NCBI RefSeq assembly: GCF_007859295.1
Contig: NZ_VOHB01000002.1
Location: 1,241,624-1,305,623 of the forward strand
DNA length: 64,000 nt
Direction of reading: 5' to 3'
DNA from: Planococcus sp. CPCC 101016
GTDB lineage: Bacteria; Bacillota; Bacilli; Bacillales_A; Planococcaceae
Below are positions 49,874 through 59,087 of this stretch, piece after piece. The number at the start of each line of letters is the position of its first letter. The stretch's first letter is position 1. The notes below the pieces were generated by a model that saw only the letters and a list, made by a program, of their open reading frames with translations, had not been told where the DNA came from and ran no database searches. Position numbers and translations under genes: made by a program.

Positions 49874-51210
49874 TGCGGAGACAAGTAGGAATATGCATTG
49901 AATTGAAACATGACCGCTCGATTTTTTTGATGAAAAATGGTCGTATTGTTAAAGGAACGCCTGTCGGCAACCCCTCAATAGGAGAAGAAACCTCTTTTTA
50001 TCCCCTCGAAAAAAAGCCGGCTAATCGCTGGCAGCCGATACTGGCTCCTCTAGTAGCTGCAACTGCAGCTATTATGTTGTTTATGTCTGTCTTGGTATTC
50101 CCGACTGAAGAGGCATTCGGTTATGTCCAGGTTCAAATCAATCCTGGTATCGAGCTTGGCATCAATGATCAATACGAGGTCGTTTCCATACGTGAATTGA
50201 ACAATGACGGATATGACTTGATTCATCAATTAGGCGACTGGGAAGGCGACTCCCTACACGCTGTTTTAAATCGGGTATTTGATTTAGCGGTCACGGAACA
50301 GACGACACAAGTGACAGTAACGGCAATTGAAGAAGATGGCAGTAAACTCGATCAATCTGTAAAAAAAGTTGTCATGGCAGTTTCTTCGGATGTGAAAAAC
50401 CAAGAATTTGCAATCCAGATGAAAGAAGCTACGAAGAAACAATGGCGCGAATCGAAAGAAAACCAGGTGCCTGTTGGACATATGATAAAAAAGGCCGAAA
50501 TTTTGAAGGTGCAGAAGCCATCTCAAGTACAGGATTCAGAAAAAGAAGTACCACTGCTGCCTGCTCCAATTGAAAATCAAGCGAGGATTGAACAAATTAA
50601 ACAAAGCAACAGCGAAGAAAAAAACAGCAACTCAGAAAAAAGTGTAAACACTCCAGCAGCTGATAAGAAAGCAGTTCCTCCAACAGTGGAGAAAAAATCG
50701 ATTTCTCCTGCAGCTGAAACAAAAAAAGACGATCGCCCTGCAAAGTCAGAAGCACAGCAAAGCAACCAGAAACAAAACAATCAGAAACAAGACAGCCAGA
50801 AGCAGAACAATCAGAAGCAAAATAATAAGAATGAAGCACCTTCAACTAAGCCTCAAAAGGCTCCAATAAAAGAGCAGGAAAAAGGTAAGCCGACAAAGTC
50901 TGCTCCTAAAGAAAAGCCTGCTGTGAAAAAAGAAAAGAACCAACCGGAGAAAAAAGAAAAGAGCCAACTAGAGAAAAAAGAAAACAACCAGCCTGAGAAA
51001 GAGAAACAAGGAAATGGCGAAGCTCCGGGACAGCAAAAGAAAAATGATACGCCTGCGGCAAGAAGTGATTCAAGTAATAAAGAAAAATCTCAGAAATCGC
51101 CGGAAAGTATTCAACCCGATCAAAGTAAAAAGAATGAACGCCAAAAACTTGAAAGAAAAGAAAATATTCCGGATCAGGAGAACAAGCAAGGGAAGAAAGA
51201 AAAAGAGTAG
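49873..51210 (+). CDS. rsgI: Anti-sigma-I factor RsgI with long low-complexity exterior
   Basis: 445 residues. The N-terminal RsgI domain (about 1-55) is cytosolic and holds SigI; TM helix about 55-75. Just outside is the conserved VQVQINPGIELGINDQYEVVSIRELN segment (about 84-110), where autoproteolysis occurs in homologues. From about 220 to the end the protein is Lys/Gln/Asn/Glu-rich with imperfect repeats (QKQNNQKQ, EKKEKSQ, KPAVKKEK), likely extended in the wall. No carbohydrate-binding module as in clostridial RsgI. The last codons lie in a terminator stem. Confidence 0.92.
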   Translation: MRRQVGICIELKHDRSIFLMKNGRIVKGTPVGNPSIGEETSFYPLEKKPANRWQPILAPLVAATAAIMLFMSVLVFPTEEAFGYVQVQINPGIELGINDQYEVVSIRELNNDGYDLIHQLGDWEGDSLHAVLNRVFDLAVTEQTTQVTVTAIEEDGSKLDQSVKKVVMAVSSDVKNQEFAIQMKEATKKQWRESKENQVPVGHMIKKAEILKVQKPSQVQDSEKEVPLLPAPIENQARIEQIKQSNSEEKNSNSEKSVNTPAADKKAVPPTVEKKSISPAAETKKDDRPAKSEAQQSNQKQNNQKQDSQKQNNQKQNNKNEAPSTKPQKAPIKEQEKGKPTKSAPKEKPAVKKEKNQPEKKEKSQLEKKENNQPEKEKQGNGEAPGQQKKNDTPAARSDSSNKEKSQKSPESIQPDQSKKNERQKLERKENIPDQENKQGKKEKE

Positions 51211-51234
51211 AAGTATAGCTTCTGCTCTTTTTCT
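51198..51234 (+). terminator. Terminator of sigI-rsgI
   Basis: AAAAAGAGTAGAAG / CTTCTGCTCTTTTT hairpin that contains the rsgI stop codon. Confidence 0.8.
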
Positions 51235-51482
51235 GTTTCTCTGCTGGTTGTACTTGAAACAAGTTTTCAATTTTCATTAGAGTAAAAAGGAAGAATCTGC
51301 ATGCCGTTTCTTCAGGGAAAGAAGAACGGATCACGAATCCAAGTTGCTGAGAGTGCCTTTATAAGCAAGAATGAAATGAATTCTATGATCCATCTTAAAG
51401 AGATTTTCGATTTCTCTTTCCTTTTGACTGTTCTTTTCATAGAATGGGAAGAGAGTAATACGCTGAAGGGAATCAATGTCCT

Positions 51483-52832
51483 ATGAATAAATCATTTCAA
51501 AAAGTACGAAATCTCACTCCTGCACAGGCGATTGTTTCGTATTATTTCGTGGCAATTGCCGTCTCTTTCTTGCTATTGAGATTGCCGAATGTTCACAAAC
51601 CAGGCATGACCATCCCTTTGATTGACAGTCTCTTCACTGCAGTAAGTGCAGTAAGTGTAACTGGCTTGACGGTTATCAATGTTGTAGAAACCTATACTGT
51701 CTTCGGTATCGTCGTTCTAATGGTCATTTTGCAGCTGGGCGGTATTGGAATTATGTCTATCGGTACGTTTTTCTGGCTGCTGGTCGGCAAGCGCATCGGA
51801 TTGCGTGAACGGCAACTGATCATGGTTGACCATAACCAATCGAGTATGTCAGGTGTAGTAAAACTGATTCGTGAAATTGTAAAGATATTGCTGCTTATAG
51901 AAGCTGTTGGCGCGCTCATTCTGACCATCTATTTTACACAGTATTTTCCTACATTCCAGGAAGCTCTGCTTCACGGAGTTTTCGGTGCAGTAACCGCAAC
52001 GACAAATGGTGGGTTCGACATTACAGGGGAATCTTTAGTGCCCTATTTCAATGATTATTTTGTGCAAATCATCAATATGATCCTCATCATTTTGGGTGCT
52101 ATCGGTTTCCCAGTGTTGATTGAAGTGAAAGAATTTTTGTCGAACAAACAAAAGTATTTCCGTTTTTCTTTGTTTACCAAAATCACAACAAGCATATTTG
52201 CAATATTGCTGGCTGTGGGAGCAATAGGCATTCTGCTGCTGGAATCGTTCAGGGCTTTTAAAGGGATGAGTTGGCACGAGTCTGCTTTCGCCGCTATCTT
52301 TCATTCGGTTTCATCTCGTTCCGGTGGTCTGGTCACTGTAGATATTACACAATTCAGTGACGCGACGAACGTGTTTATGAGTGCTTTAATGTTCATTGGG
52401 GCTTCGCCGAGTTCGGCAGGAGGAGGGATTCGGACAACCACCCTGGCCATCGCCCTTCTGTTTTTGATTAATTTTGCGCGGGGAAAAAATACGATCCAAA
52501 TATTCAAGCGTGAAATTGAACTCATTGATGTCTTCCGATCTTTTGCTGTTATTTTTCTAGCCTTTTCAATGGTTCTTCTGGCAACCATTGCATTGCTCAT
52601 CACAGAGCCTCAAGCAACAATTGTTGAAGTACTATTTGAAATTACTTCTGCGTTTGGAACTTGTGGAATGTCCTTGGGGCTAACAGATGATTTGTCAGTT
52701 ATCGGGAAAATCATTGTCATGGCATTAATGTTCGTCGGTCGTGTCGGATTGATTTCATTCCTCTTTACGATTGGCGGCAAAACAGATCCGACCAAGTTCC
52801 ATTACCCGAAAGAACGTGTAATCATTGGGTAA
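51483..52832 (+). CDS. Potassium uptake protein, TrkH/KtrB family
   Basis: 449-residue K+ translocating subunit with four membrane-pore-membrane repeats. The selectivity-filter loops are visible: AVSAVSVTGLT, VTATTNGGFD, SVSSRSGGLVT, and SAFGTCGMSLG, each with the key glycine. Length fits KtrB/KtrD. The regulatory KtrA/KtrC subunit is not adjacent, so it resembles the KtrD type, whose partner lies elsewhere. GAAGGGAA lies before the ATG. The 250-bp leader shows no riboswitch that I recognise. Confidence 0.92.
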   Translation: MNKSFQKVRNLTPAQAIVSYYFVAIAVSFLLLRLPNVHKPGMTIPLIDSLFTAVSAVSVTGLTVINVVETYTVFGIVVLMVILQLGGIGIMSIGTFFWLLVGKRIGLRERQLIMVDHNQSSMSGVVKLIREIVKILLLIEAVGALILTIYFTQYFPTFQEALLHGVFGAVTATTNGGFDITGESLVPYFNDYFVQIINMILIILGAIGFPVLIEVKEFLSNKQKYFRFSLFTKITTSIFAILLAVGAIGILLLESFRAFKGMSWHESAFAAIFHSVSSRSGGLVTVDITQFSDATNVFMSALMFIGASPSSAGGGIRTTTLAIALLFLINFARGKNTIQIFKREIELIDVFRSFAVIFLAFSMVLLATIALLITEPQATIVEVLFEITSAFGTCGMSLGLTDDLSVIGKIIVMALMFVGRVGLISFLFTIGGKTDPTKFHYPKERVIIG

Positions 52833-52922
52833 AAGAATAGATGAATCCCAGAAGATGTTATTTTTGTGGAAAAAGACTATAATTAGTGTAATGCAGCTTA
52901 AACAGTGGAAAGAGTGAATAGG

Positions 52923-53366
52923 ATGAATGAAGATATTAAACAATCACTGAAATTATTTATAGTGCTGTCACGTGCGCATAAAGCAATTACGGAACAGACT
53001 AATCATTTTTTTCAGGCAAGCGGAGTAAATCCTACTGAATTTGCCGTTTTGGAGCTGCTTTATCATAAAGGCAAACAGCCGCTTCAAAAAATAGGAGGCA
53101 AAATCCTATTGGCGAGTGGTTCCATCACGTACGTAATCGATAAGCTTGAAAAAAGAGGCTACATTTCGCGCGTCAATTGCCCAAGCGATCGCCGTGTAAC
53201 CTATGCGGAAATTTCGGAGCAAGGCAAAGAATTTATGGCGGAAATTTTTCCGGAGCACGAAAAGAAATTGCACGAATTGACGGACGCACTTACAAGTGAA
53301 GAAAAAGAACAAGCTATTGAATTGATGAAGAAATTGGGCTTGTCGATAAAAGACCTTTCTTATTGA
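52923..53366 (+). CDS. MarR-family transcriptional regulator (MhqR-like)
   Basis: 147-residue winged-helix dimer. DNA-binding segment PLQKIGGKILLASGSITYVIDKLEKRGYI (about 60-88), wing CPSDRRVTYAEISEQG. The segment NPTEFAVLELLYHKGKQ is shared with MhqR/YkvE-like repressors of quinone and aldehyde stress genes. No conserved redox cysteine near the N-terminus as in OhrR. ATG 52923 is chosen over an upstream GTG. Regulated genes are not adjacent. Confidence 0.88.
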   Translation: MNEDIKQSLKLFIVLSRAHKAITEQTNHFFQASGVNPTEFAVLELLYHKGKQPLQKIGGKILLASGSITYVIDKLEKRGYISRVNCPSDRRVTYAEISEQGKEFMAEIFPEHEKKLHELTDALTSEEKEQAIELMKKLGLSIKDLSY

Positions 53367-53371
53367 TCGAA

Positions 53372-53405
53372 ATAAAAGGCCATCCAAGCGGATGGCCTTT
53401 TTGTA
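53372..53405. terminator. Terminator of the MarR gene
   Basis: AAAAGGCCATCC-AAGC-GGATGGCCTTTTT, a 12-bp perfect stem. Confidence 0.9.
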
Positions 53406-53437
53406 TGGCTGAACAAGTGGAGAAGACCACTTGTTAT

Positions 53438-54085
53438 TTATTGTTCAGGTAATTCGATGGTTTTACCCATAGCTATAAAGTCTTCAGTAGCATTAAGGGC
53501 ACTATCATCAAATATTGTCAGACGCACCAGGAGGTTCTCTTTTTCATAGACGATACCCGTTACAGTACCTTCTGTACTCGGCACTTCGTAGGCTGATGCT
53601 TGTTTAAAATCAGATCCGTCGAAATTGGTTGCTTCAGCAGGTTCTTCATCTGGATTAACTGCTGCCAAAGTTTGTTTCATGCTCTCTTCAAGAGAAGTGA
53701 AATCGGCTTCCTCAGGTGTGAAAGTTTCGATGCGCATAAAGACAGCCGAATTATCTTCTGCATATAATGCATCTTTTTTCGGTTCTTCTGCCGTTAGGGC
53801 ATAACCGTCTAATAGATAAAGTTCGTAATTCTGCTCTTCGCTTTGAGTTAATGTGCCAGGCGGATCACTTTCTTCTGAATCTTCACCAGCACTGGCATCC
53901 TCTTCAGTTCCTTCGGTGACTTCTTCAGCAGGCGTGCTGTCATCTGTCTCTTCATCGACGACTTCTTCTACAGCCTCTTCAGGCGCATTGCCGATATCTT
54001 CCTCAGCAGTATTTGGAGATCCGCATGCTGTTAGCAGTGCGCCAACCGTTAAAATGGATGATAATAAAAATAATTGCTTCTTCAT
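53438..54085 (-). CDS. Hypothetical lipoprotein with acidic linker
   Basis: 215 residues. Signal peptide with lipobox LTAC (Cys21), then about 55 residues almost wholly Glu/Asp/Ala/Thr/Ser (EEAVEEVVDEETDDST...), an extended spacer. The C-terminal 125 residues form a compact domain (YELYLLDGYALTAEEPKKDALYAEDNSAVFMRIETF, later EGTVTGIVYEKENLLVRLTIF), which I do not recognise. GGGAGG precedes the ATG. Probably surface-exposed on the membrane. Function unknown. Confidence 0.8.
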   Translation of the reverse strand: MKKQLFLLSSILTVGALLTACGSPNTAEEDIGNAPEEAVEEVVDEETDDSTPAEEVTEGTEEDASAGEDSEESDPPGTLTQSEEQNYELYLLDGYALTAEEPKKDALYAEDNSAVFMRIETFTPEEADFTSLEESMKQTLAAVNPDEEPAEATNFDGSDFKQASAYEVPSTEGTVTGIVYEKENLLVRLTIFDDSALNATEDFIAMGKTIELPEQ

Positions 54086-54146
54086 AAAAAAATTCCTCCC
54101 TATCGGTTTGTCTAGTAGACGTTTGAAAGGAAGGAACGTTTCATGA

Positions 54147-54761
54147 TTAAATAGGCAAAGGCAAGATCAAGAACAGCAGGACGATCATGACCAGGTGAGT
54201 GACGATGATGAGCGGCAAACTTTTTTTCCATTCGTAGAGCAATCCAAGAATCAACCCTGCCACGATCCCAGCGGCTACACCGGGCCAAAATCCACTTAAC
54301 GCTAATGCAAAACCGAAAAGAACGGAACTGCTTATAACTGCCAATGGGGTGGAAACATAAAGTTTCAATTTCTGTTGGACCAAGCCCCTCCAAAATATTT
54401 CTTCACCCGGTACAATGATAAACATCAAAAGGAGATAATGCCAAATCGAGATAGGAGCAAATGCCGATAAAAAGGATTCAACAGATCCGGTTATATTTAT
54501 CGGTGTCATGAGCAGCAATTGAAATCCGGCAGCAATGAATCCGTAAAGAATTGTACCGTAACCCAAACCGTAAGCCAAAGATTTCCAAGTGGCAAGTTCA
54601 TCAAATATCTTAACGAATATAATAGCGATAGACATTAAAATCAGCATCGCAAATGTGTACATATACCAAAATATGGCGGTGTTTTCAAAGGCTAAATTGT
54701 ATAAGTAGAAAGCCAATGGCAACATCACTATTAAAGGATGCTGCTTAAAAAAGTTAATCAT
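54147..54761 (-). CDS. CPBP-family intramembrane metalloprotease homologue
   Basis: 204 residues with about six membrane helices. The first CPBP (Abi) motif is EEIFWRGLVQ (EExxxR). The second region reads FALALSGFWPGVAAGIVAGLILGLLYEW, where family members usually have FxxxH, so the first histidine is replaced by Ser or shifted. THLVMIVLL provides the last histidine. It may be weakened as a protease. ATG 54761 follows AGGAGG; the longer frame has no such site. Immediately upstream of the lipoprotein, same strand. Confidence 0.82.
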   Translation of the reverse strand: MINFFKQHPLIVMLPLAFYLYNLAFENTAIFWYMYTFAMLILMSIAIIFVKIFDELATWKSLAYGLGYGTILYGFIAAGFQLLLMTPINITGSVESFLSAFAPISIWHYLLLMFIIVPGEEIFWRGLVQQKLKLYVSTPLAVISSSVLFGFALALSGFWPGVAAGIVAGLILGLLYEWKKSLPLIIVTHLVMIVLLFLILPLPI

Positions 54762-54979
54762 GTAAATCCTCCTAAAAATTGAGGCCGCACCCATGTGATT
54801 GGCAACTGCAAGGACAAAGATGTCCGGCTCGTTTTCTTGCTGTATACTAGTATTTAGCGCGGATTTTAAAATCTGCAATAAATGATGCCATATTAAGATA
54901 TGGCTAACCCAATAATGATCGTCCGTCTAGTATTATAACAGAAGGCATTCTTAAAACTAAGGCAAAAGGAGAACAATTC

Positions 54980-55168
54980 ATGACTGACTATAACCAGCAA
55001 CTCGAAGATTTGAAAAATGGGAAAATCGAATCCATCACAATCGAAAAAGAAAATTTTCTGAATTTCCGTACCGTGCTAATTGCGCGTGAGGATTTTAAGC
55101 ATTTTAGAGGTACGGCCTACCATCATGGAACGACAGTCTATACGTACACAGAAGAACCGTCGAAATAA
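54980..55168 (+). CDS. Small hypothetical protein before moxR
   Basis: 62 residues, soluble: QQLEDLKNGKIESITIEKENFLNFRTVLIAREDFKHFRGTAYHHGTTVYTYTEE. AAAAGGAG is seven to eight bases before the ATG. It lies 29 bp upstream of the MoxR gene on the same strand, so it is likely the first cistron of that operon. It resembles small conserved proteins of Bacillales, but I cannot name it. Confidence 0.75.
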   Translation: MTDYNQQLEDLKNGKIESITIEKENFLNFRTVLIAREDFKHFRGTAYHHGTTVYTYTEEPSK

Positions 55169-55197
55169 AAAATCGCCATGAAAGCGGAGGAGATACA

Positions 55198-56133
55198 GTG
55201 GGGACGTTTGCGCAGGTCAAAGCACAGTTAAATGAGTTGGTGGTCGGCAGAGAAAAAGAGATTGATTTCATGCTGATCGCATTAATTCAAGGGGGACATG
55301 TATTGCTTGAAAGTGTACCGGGTTCAGGCAAAACATGGATGGCCAAAGCATTTGCAGGTTCATTTGCAGGCCAATTTCAGCGAATTCAATTTACGCCGGA
55401 TGTTTTGCCGTCAGATGTGACTGGCATTCGTTTCTTTAATCCAAAAAATCAGGAATTTGAATTGCGTACAGGCCCCGTACAAACCAATTTGCTGTTGGCA
55501 GATGAAATCAACCGAGCAACACCACGGACGCAGTCTAGTTTGCTGGAATCGATGGAAGAAAAACAGGCTACTATAGACGGGGAGACAGTACAATTGCCAG
55601 ATCCTTTTATCGTGATTGCAACACAAAATCCTGTGGAGTCGCAGCAGGGAACATTTCCGCTTCCTGCTGCACAACTGGACCGTTTTTTATTCCGCTTAGA
55701 AATCGGCTATCCCGCACATGAAGAAGAATTGGCTATTATCCGAAATTTCCGAGATAACGTCTCCCATAAAAAAGAAATTTTGCCTGTCGCATCAGTCGAA
55801 GACGTCAGGAACTGGCAGTTCGAAGCTGGAAAGGTAGCGGTTCACGAAGATATCGAATTGTACATCCTAGCACTTGTCCGTGCAACACGAGAGCATCCAT
55901 TGATTGAACTTGGTTTAAGTTCCCGCGCGGCCCTGGCACTTGTTCATGCAGCTCAAGGAAGAGCATATATCGAGGGACGCAATTTCGTGACGCCCGATGA
56001 CGTCAAATACATACTCGAACCTGTAGCTGTTCATCGCTTGATGCTGACAGCCGAAGGAATGCTCGTTCAAGAACCATCAGCTGTTTTACGCGAAATTTCA
56101 AATTCTGTGCCTTCACCGGTTGAGGCATTCTAG
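55198..56133 (+). CDS. MoxR-family AAA+ ATPase
   Basis: 311-residue chaperone-like ATPase. Walker A ESVPGSGKTWMAKA (about 38-51), Walker B LLADEINRATPRTQSSLLESM, sensor 1 FIVIATQNPVE, Arg finger region LPAAQLDRFLFRLEIGYP. MoxR ATPases act with DUF58/VWA proteins in maturation of envelope or enzyme complexes. GTG start with GGAGGAG upstream. The following DUF58 gene starts right after its stop. B. subtilis counterpart is yeaC. Confidence 0.93.
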   Translation: MGTFAQVKAQLNELVVGREKEIDFMLIALIQGGHVLLESVPGSGKTWMAKAFAGSFAGQFQRIQFTPDVLPSDVTGIRFFNPKNQEFELRTGPVQTNLLLADEINRATPRTQSSLLESMEEKQATIDGETVQLPDPFIVIATQNPVESQQGTFPLPAAQLDRFLFRLEIGYPAHEEELAIIRNFRDNVSHKKEILPVASVEDVRNWQFEAGKVAVHEDIELYILALVRATREHPLIELGLSSRAALALVHAAQGRAYIEGRNFVTPDDVKYILEPVAVHRLMLTAEGMLVQEPSAVLREISNSVPSPVEAF

Positions 56134-57288
56134 ATGATGTGGATACGCCATGATTACGATACCAAAAACACGACATGGATTTTAGGGTTTTTGTTTGCCT
56201 TGTTTTTCATGGCTATGGCATTTTTGCAGTTTACGGCTGCCGCTGTAATTGTTTTTATGGCAGCAGTAATAGGTCTGCAGAAGCTTTACTTTAATCGTGT
56301 CGGTGAAAACCTGATCTTTCAAAACGATCGAATACGAAAACGCGTGCTTTATGGAGGAGATTCTTCTTGGAAACTGATTTTCCAGAATCAAGGCTTGCCT
56401 ATTTGGGGCGGTCAATTGAAAATATGGTTTCATGATGCGGTGGAACCTCAAGGCCAACAGATTGCGAGTTATGGAAATTTGGTCGAATTAGACCTGCCTT
56501 TTGCCATCGGCAGAAATCAGACGATAGAAATTGATATACCCGTTACTGGAAAAAAAAGAGGCAGATCACGAATCAATAAAATGGAAATAACGATTCCTCA
56601 TCCATTCGGAGAAGGGAGCGTAATGTTGGAGTACCAGCCAAAGATTCTTCACGAGCAGCTGGTATTTCCTAAGCTCCGGAAACATCCTTTCCGTTATGCG
56701 CCATCACGCCATAAACCGGGCCAATTCAACTTGCAGCATTCTTTATATGATGATCCGTTTCAGCCAATCGGCACGCGTGATTATGTGTCAACTGATCAAT
56801 TCAATCAAATTCATTGGAAAGCCAGTATCAGGATGCAAAATTACCAAACAAAAATCTTTTCGCAAGTTGCCAATGAATCGATGCTTTTTGCATTAAATAT
56901 TTCCACCCTTTACGGCACTATTTACAATATGGAAGAGCGAATTGAAGAATTGGCTTCGTATATCGAGAATTGCTACAGTGCCGGAGTGCCTTATGCAGTT
57001 GCCATCAATATCCGCTCAGCTGGAAAAACGCCTTATTTATATTTGCCTGCAGGGCAAGGTCAGAAGCAGCGCCAACAGGCATTAGAATTATTGTCGATCA
57101 TCTCTAAAGATAGCCCGACGCTACCGTATCGTTCTATGTTGGGTCATTTGGATATGCATACTGTCCTGCCGTATACGACTTATCTGCTGACCGATGAGCC
57201 GGAACAAGCAATCCAATTTATTCAAAAATGGAGGAGCCAGACAGAGTTAACTGTAATCGGGGGCAAAAAGGAAGGTGAGCCGGCATGA
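56134..57288 (+). CDS. DUF58-domain membrane protein
   Basis: 384 residues. Two N-terminal helices (about 13-50) are followed by a beta-rich region and then the DUF58 signature DDPFQPIGTRDYVSTDQFNQIHWKASIRMQNYQTKIF (about 210-245), part of a VWA-like fold. It partners with MoxR. B. subtilis yeaD is equivalent. Starts at ATG directly after the moxR stop; the stop overlaps the next ATG (ATGA). Confidence 0.9.
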   Translation: MMWIRHDYDTKNTTWILGFLFALFFMAMAFLQFTAAAVIVFMAAVIGLQKLYFNRVGENLIFQNDRIRKRVLYGGDSSWKLIFQNQGLPIWGGQLKIWFHDAVEPQGQQIASYGNLVELDLPFAIGRNQTIEIDIPVTGKKRGRSRINKMEITIPHPFGEGSVMLEYQPKILHEQLVFPKLRKHPFRYAPSRHKPGQFNLQHSLYDDPFQPIGTRDYVSTDQFNQIHWKASIRMQNYQTKIFSQVANESMLFALNISTLYGTIYNMEERIEELASYIENCYSAGVPYAVAINIRSAGKTPYLYLPAGQGQKQRQQALELLSIISKDSPTLPYRSMLGHLDMHTVLPYTTYLLTDEPEQAIQFIQKWRSQTELTVIGGKKEGEPA

Positions 57289-58508
57289 AATCAATGATTG
57301 TAGCCGCTTTCCATTTTATGCTCGATGCTTTAATCATCTCTTTAGTTCTGGTGTTTTTTTTCAACGAATTAGCATTAGCACTAGTTTGGAGTTGGCTCCT
57401 GATTACATTGCTGATTTCTATTATTGCTTACTTTGTTTTCATTAAGCAAAGTTATCAATTGGCATGGGCAATCGGAATTTCTGTGATGGCTGCTGGAGGC
57501 ATGTGGTCAGCGGGAGTTGGATTGGGGCTGGCCTTGATTTTGGGTATGCTCTTTCTCTATCTGCTCCATAAACATTATTCGGCCAACTATGAAAAAATTA
57601 ATCAGGACCATCATTTCTTGATGAAATTTATACTGGTATTCAGTCTTTGCTGGGTAGTTCTTTTAATAAACCCGAATCCGCAAACCAGCCAATTGCTTTT
57701 TATCATTGCACCTTTGGCTATTCTGTTTTATGTGGCTGGCCGTCTGCTGTCCGGTTATTTTCTTTCGCGGAAGGACGGTGTCCGATTCAGCCAGGTTGCC
57801 AAAGTTTTTGGGATTATAGCCAGTGTTCCGGCAGTAGCAGCCATCTGTACTTTCTTTTTCGCGGATGAAGTCCGAAAATTGGCTGGTTTGATTGTGGGCG
57901 GAGCTATACAGGTTCTTTTCTGGCCATTAGCATTGTTGCTGGAACAAATCACTGAATTTCTTTCGGGCTTATCGACGGAGGAAGAAATGCAGGAAACCAT
58001 TGACAAACTGGGTCCAGAGGAATCGTCAGCCGCTAACGATTCTGCAATAACACAAACAACGTCCGCCGATTTCCCGGTTGAAGTCTTGCTCGCTATCGTA
58101 GTGCTGACATGCGCTGTTGCACTAGTGCTATGGCTGAGAAAAGTGAAACCCGAAGCTGCACTGCCTGAAAAAGAAAGCAGCGTGACAATCGCCCGACATA
58201 ATCATCCGTCTGCACAACAATTGGTTCAAACGCCAGTTTCACTATACAGCCAGACAATGGATTTGCATCAAATCAGGGAAGTTTTCCGGGAGTTTGAGCA
58301 TGCCGCAAAAGAGCATGGAATGGAGCGGGAGAATTACGAGACGGTCCGGGAATGGATGGCCCGAATGCAGTGGGATGTGACAGAATCTTTTTACACCACC
58401 TATGATCAAGTGCGATACGGGGACAAACCATTGCCTGAAATGCAAACAATCCAATTTATAAATGAAATTAAAAAAATAAAAGGTAAATATTTAAAAGAAA
58501 ATGTTTAA
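57285..58508 (+). CDS. DUF4129-type membrane protein, short YebA-like
   Basis: 407 residues with five or six N-terminal helices (to about 155) and another at about 175-215. One more helix lies near 265-285, then a C-terminal DUF4129-like domain (IREVFREFEHAAKEHGMERENYETVREWMARMQW). In B. subtilis the gene at this place (yebA) is about 730 residues and carries a transglutaminase domain between these parts; here no Cys-His-Asp transglutaminase core is seen. Either the domain was lost or this lineage never had it. Translationally coupled to the DUF58 gene. Confidence 0.8.
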   Translation: MKSMIVAAFHFMLDALIISLVLVFFFNELALALVWSWLLITLLISIIAYFVFIKQSYQLAWAIGISVMAAGGMWSAGVGLGLALILGMLFLYLLHKHYSANYEKINQDHHFLMKFILVFSLCWVVLLINPNPQTSQLLFIIAPLAILFYVAGRLLSGYFLSRKDGVRFSQVAKVFGIIASVPAVAAICTFFFADEVRKLAGLIVGGAIQVLFWPLALLLEQITEFLSGLSTEEEMQETIDKLGPEESSAANDSAITQTTSADFPVEVLLAIVVLTCAVALVLWLRKVKPEAALPEKESSVTIARHNHPSAQQLVQTPVSLYSQTMDLHQIREVFREFEHAAKEHGMERENYETVREWMARMQWDVTESFYTTYDQVRYGDKPLPEMQTIQFINEIKKIKGKYLKENV

Positions 58509-58627
58509 AGTCATTTCAGGAGGGGGATAGTATACTTGAACACAGCAACATTCTCATTTCCCCCTTTTGTGGTCGGTCCGTTTACGGATCGGCTTCTTTT
58601 TTTGTTTAAAAGCTGCAGGAGGGCTTA
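58509..58627. other. Leader-like hairpins after the moxR operon
   Basis: GAGGGGGA can pair with TTCCCCC across about 35 nt (58519-58565). A second hairpin (58570-58605) ends in seven T. No start codon with a ribosome binding site is seen. Most likely the operon's 3' structure. Confidence 0.45.
58570..58605 (+). terminator. Terminator of the moxR-DUF58-DUF4129 operon
   Basis: GTCGGTCCG-TTTA-CGGATCGGC stem (with G-U pairs), then TTCTTTTTTT. Confidence 0.7.
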
Positions 58628-58628
58628 G

Positions 58629-59012
58629 GCTTTTCTATTGTTCAGACTCCGGCAGCCAGATTCTAGGGTCATAAGCCACACCAGCTGTGCGGCTGAAGGA
58701 ACGCCGCTTCGCCAGCGCGTCTTATGCCCGTCGAATCTACACGGCAGCCTCCGCTTTTCTGTATTGTTCAGACTCCGGCAGCCAGATTCTAGGGTCATAA
58801 GCCACTCTAGCTGTGCGGCTGAAGGAACGCCGCTTCGCCAGCGCGTCTTATGCCCGTCGAATCTATACGGCAGCCTTCGCTTATCTGTATTGTCCAGACT
58901 CCGGCAGCCAGATTCTAGGGTCATAAGCCACACCAGCTGTGCGGCTGAAGGAACGCCGCTTCGCCAGTGCGTCTTATGCCCGTCGAATCTACACGGCAGC
59001 CTCCGCTTTTCT
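58629..59012. repeat. Three tandem 126-bp intergenic repeats
   Basis: AGACTCCGGCAGCC recurs at 58644, 58770 and 58896, exactly 126 bp apart. Units are almost identical: GGGTCATAAGCC, CAGCTGTGCGGCTGAAGG, CGCCGCTTCGCCAGCG, CTTATGCCCGTCGAATCTA, CGGCAGCC, then CGCTTTTCTG. 126 is a multiple of three, which leaves open frames on both strands, but there is no start signal. Each unit contains inverted repeats. Related to the single unit at 33779-33921. Confidence 0.9.
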
Positions 59013-59087
59013 GATTTTTATTTACATAAGTGAATATCCTGAAGATTTTTGCTAAACTGAAGATATATACAAAAGGAGGAAATACAT

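Noticed and set aside
51211..51482. c-di-AMP (ydaO) riboswitch before the potassium transporter; also a CTGAGA resembling the TPP motif
   Set aside because: The conserved ydaO segments are not present, and the lone CTGAGA has no TPP aptamer context.
58629..59012. CRISPR array
   Set aside because: Units are uniform over their full 126 bp, with no repeat-spacer alternation and no cas genes nearby.
58625..59033. Open frames of more than 100 codons on both strands over the tandem repeats
   Set aside because: Created by a 126-bp (multiple of three) repeat without stops; no start signals, and both strands open equally.
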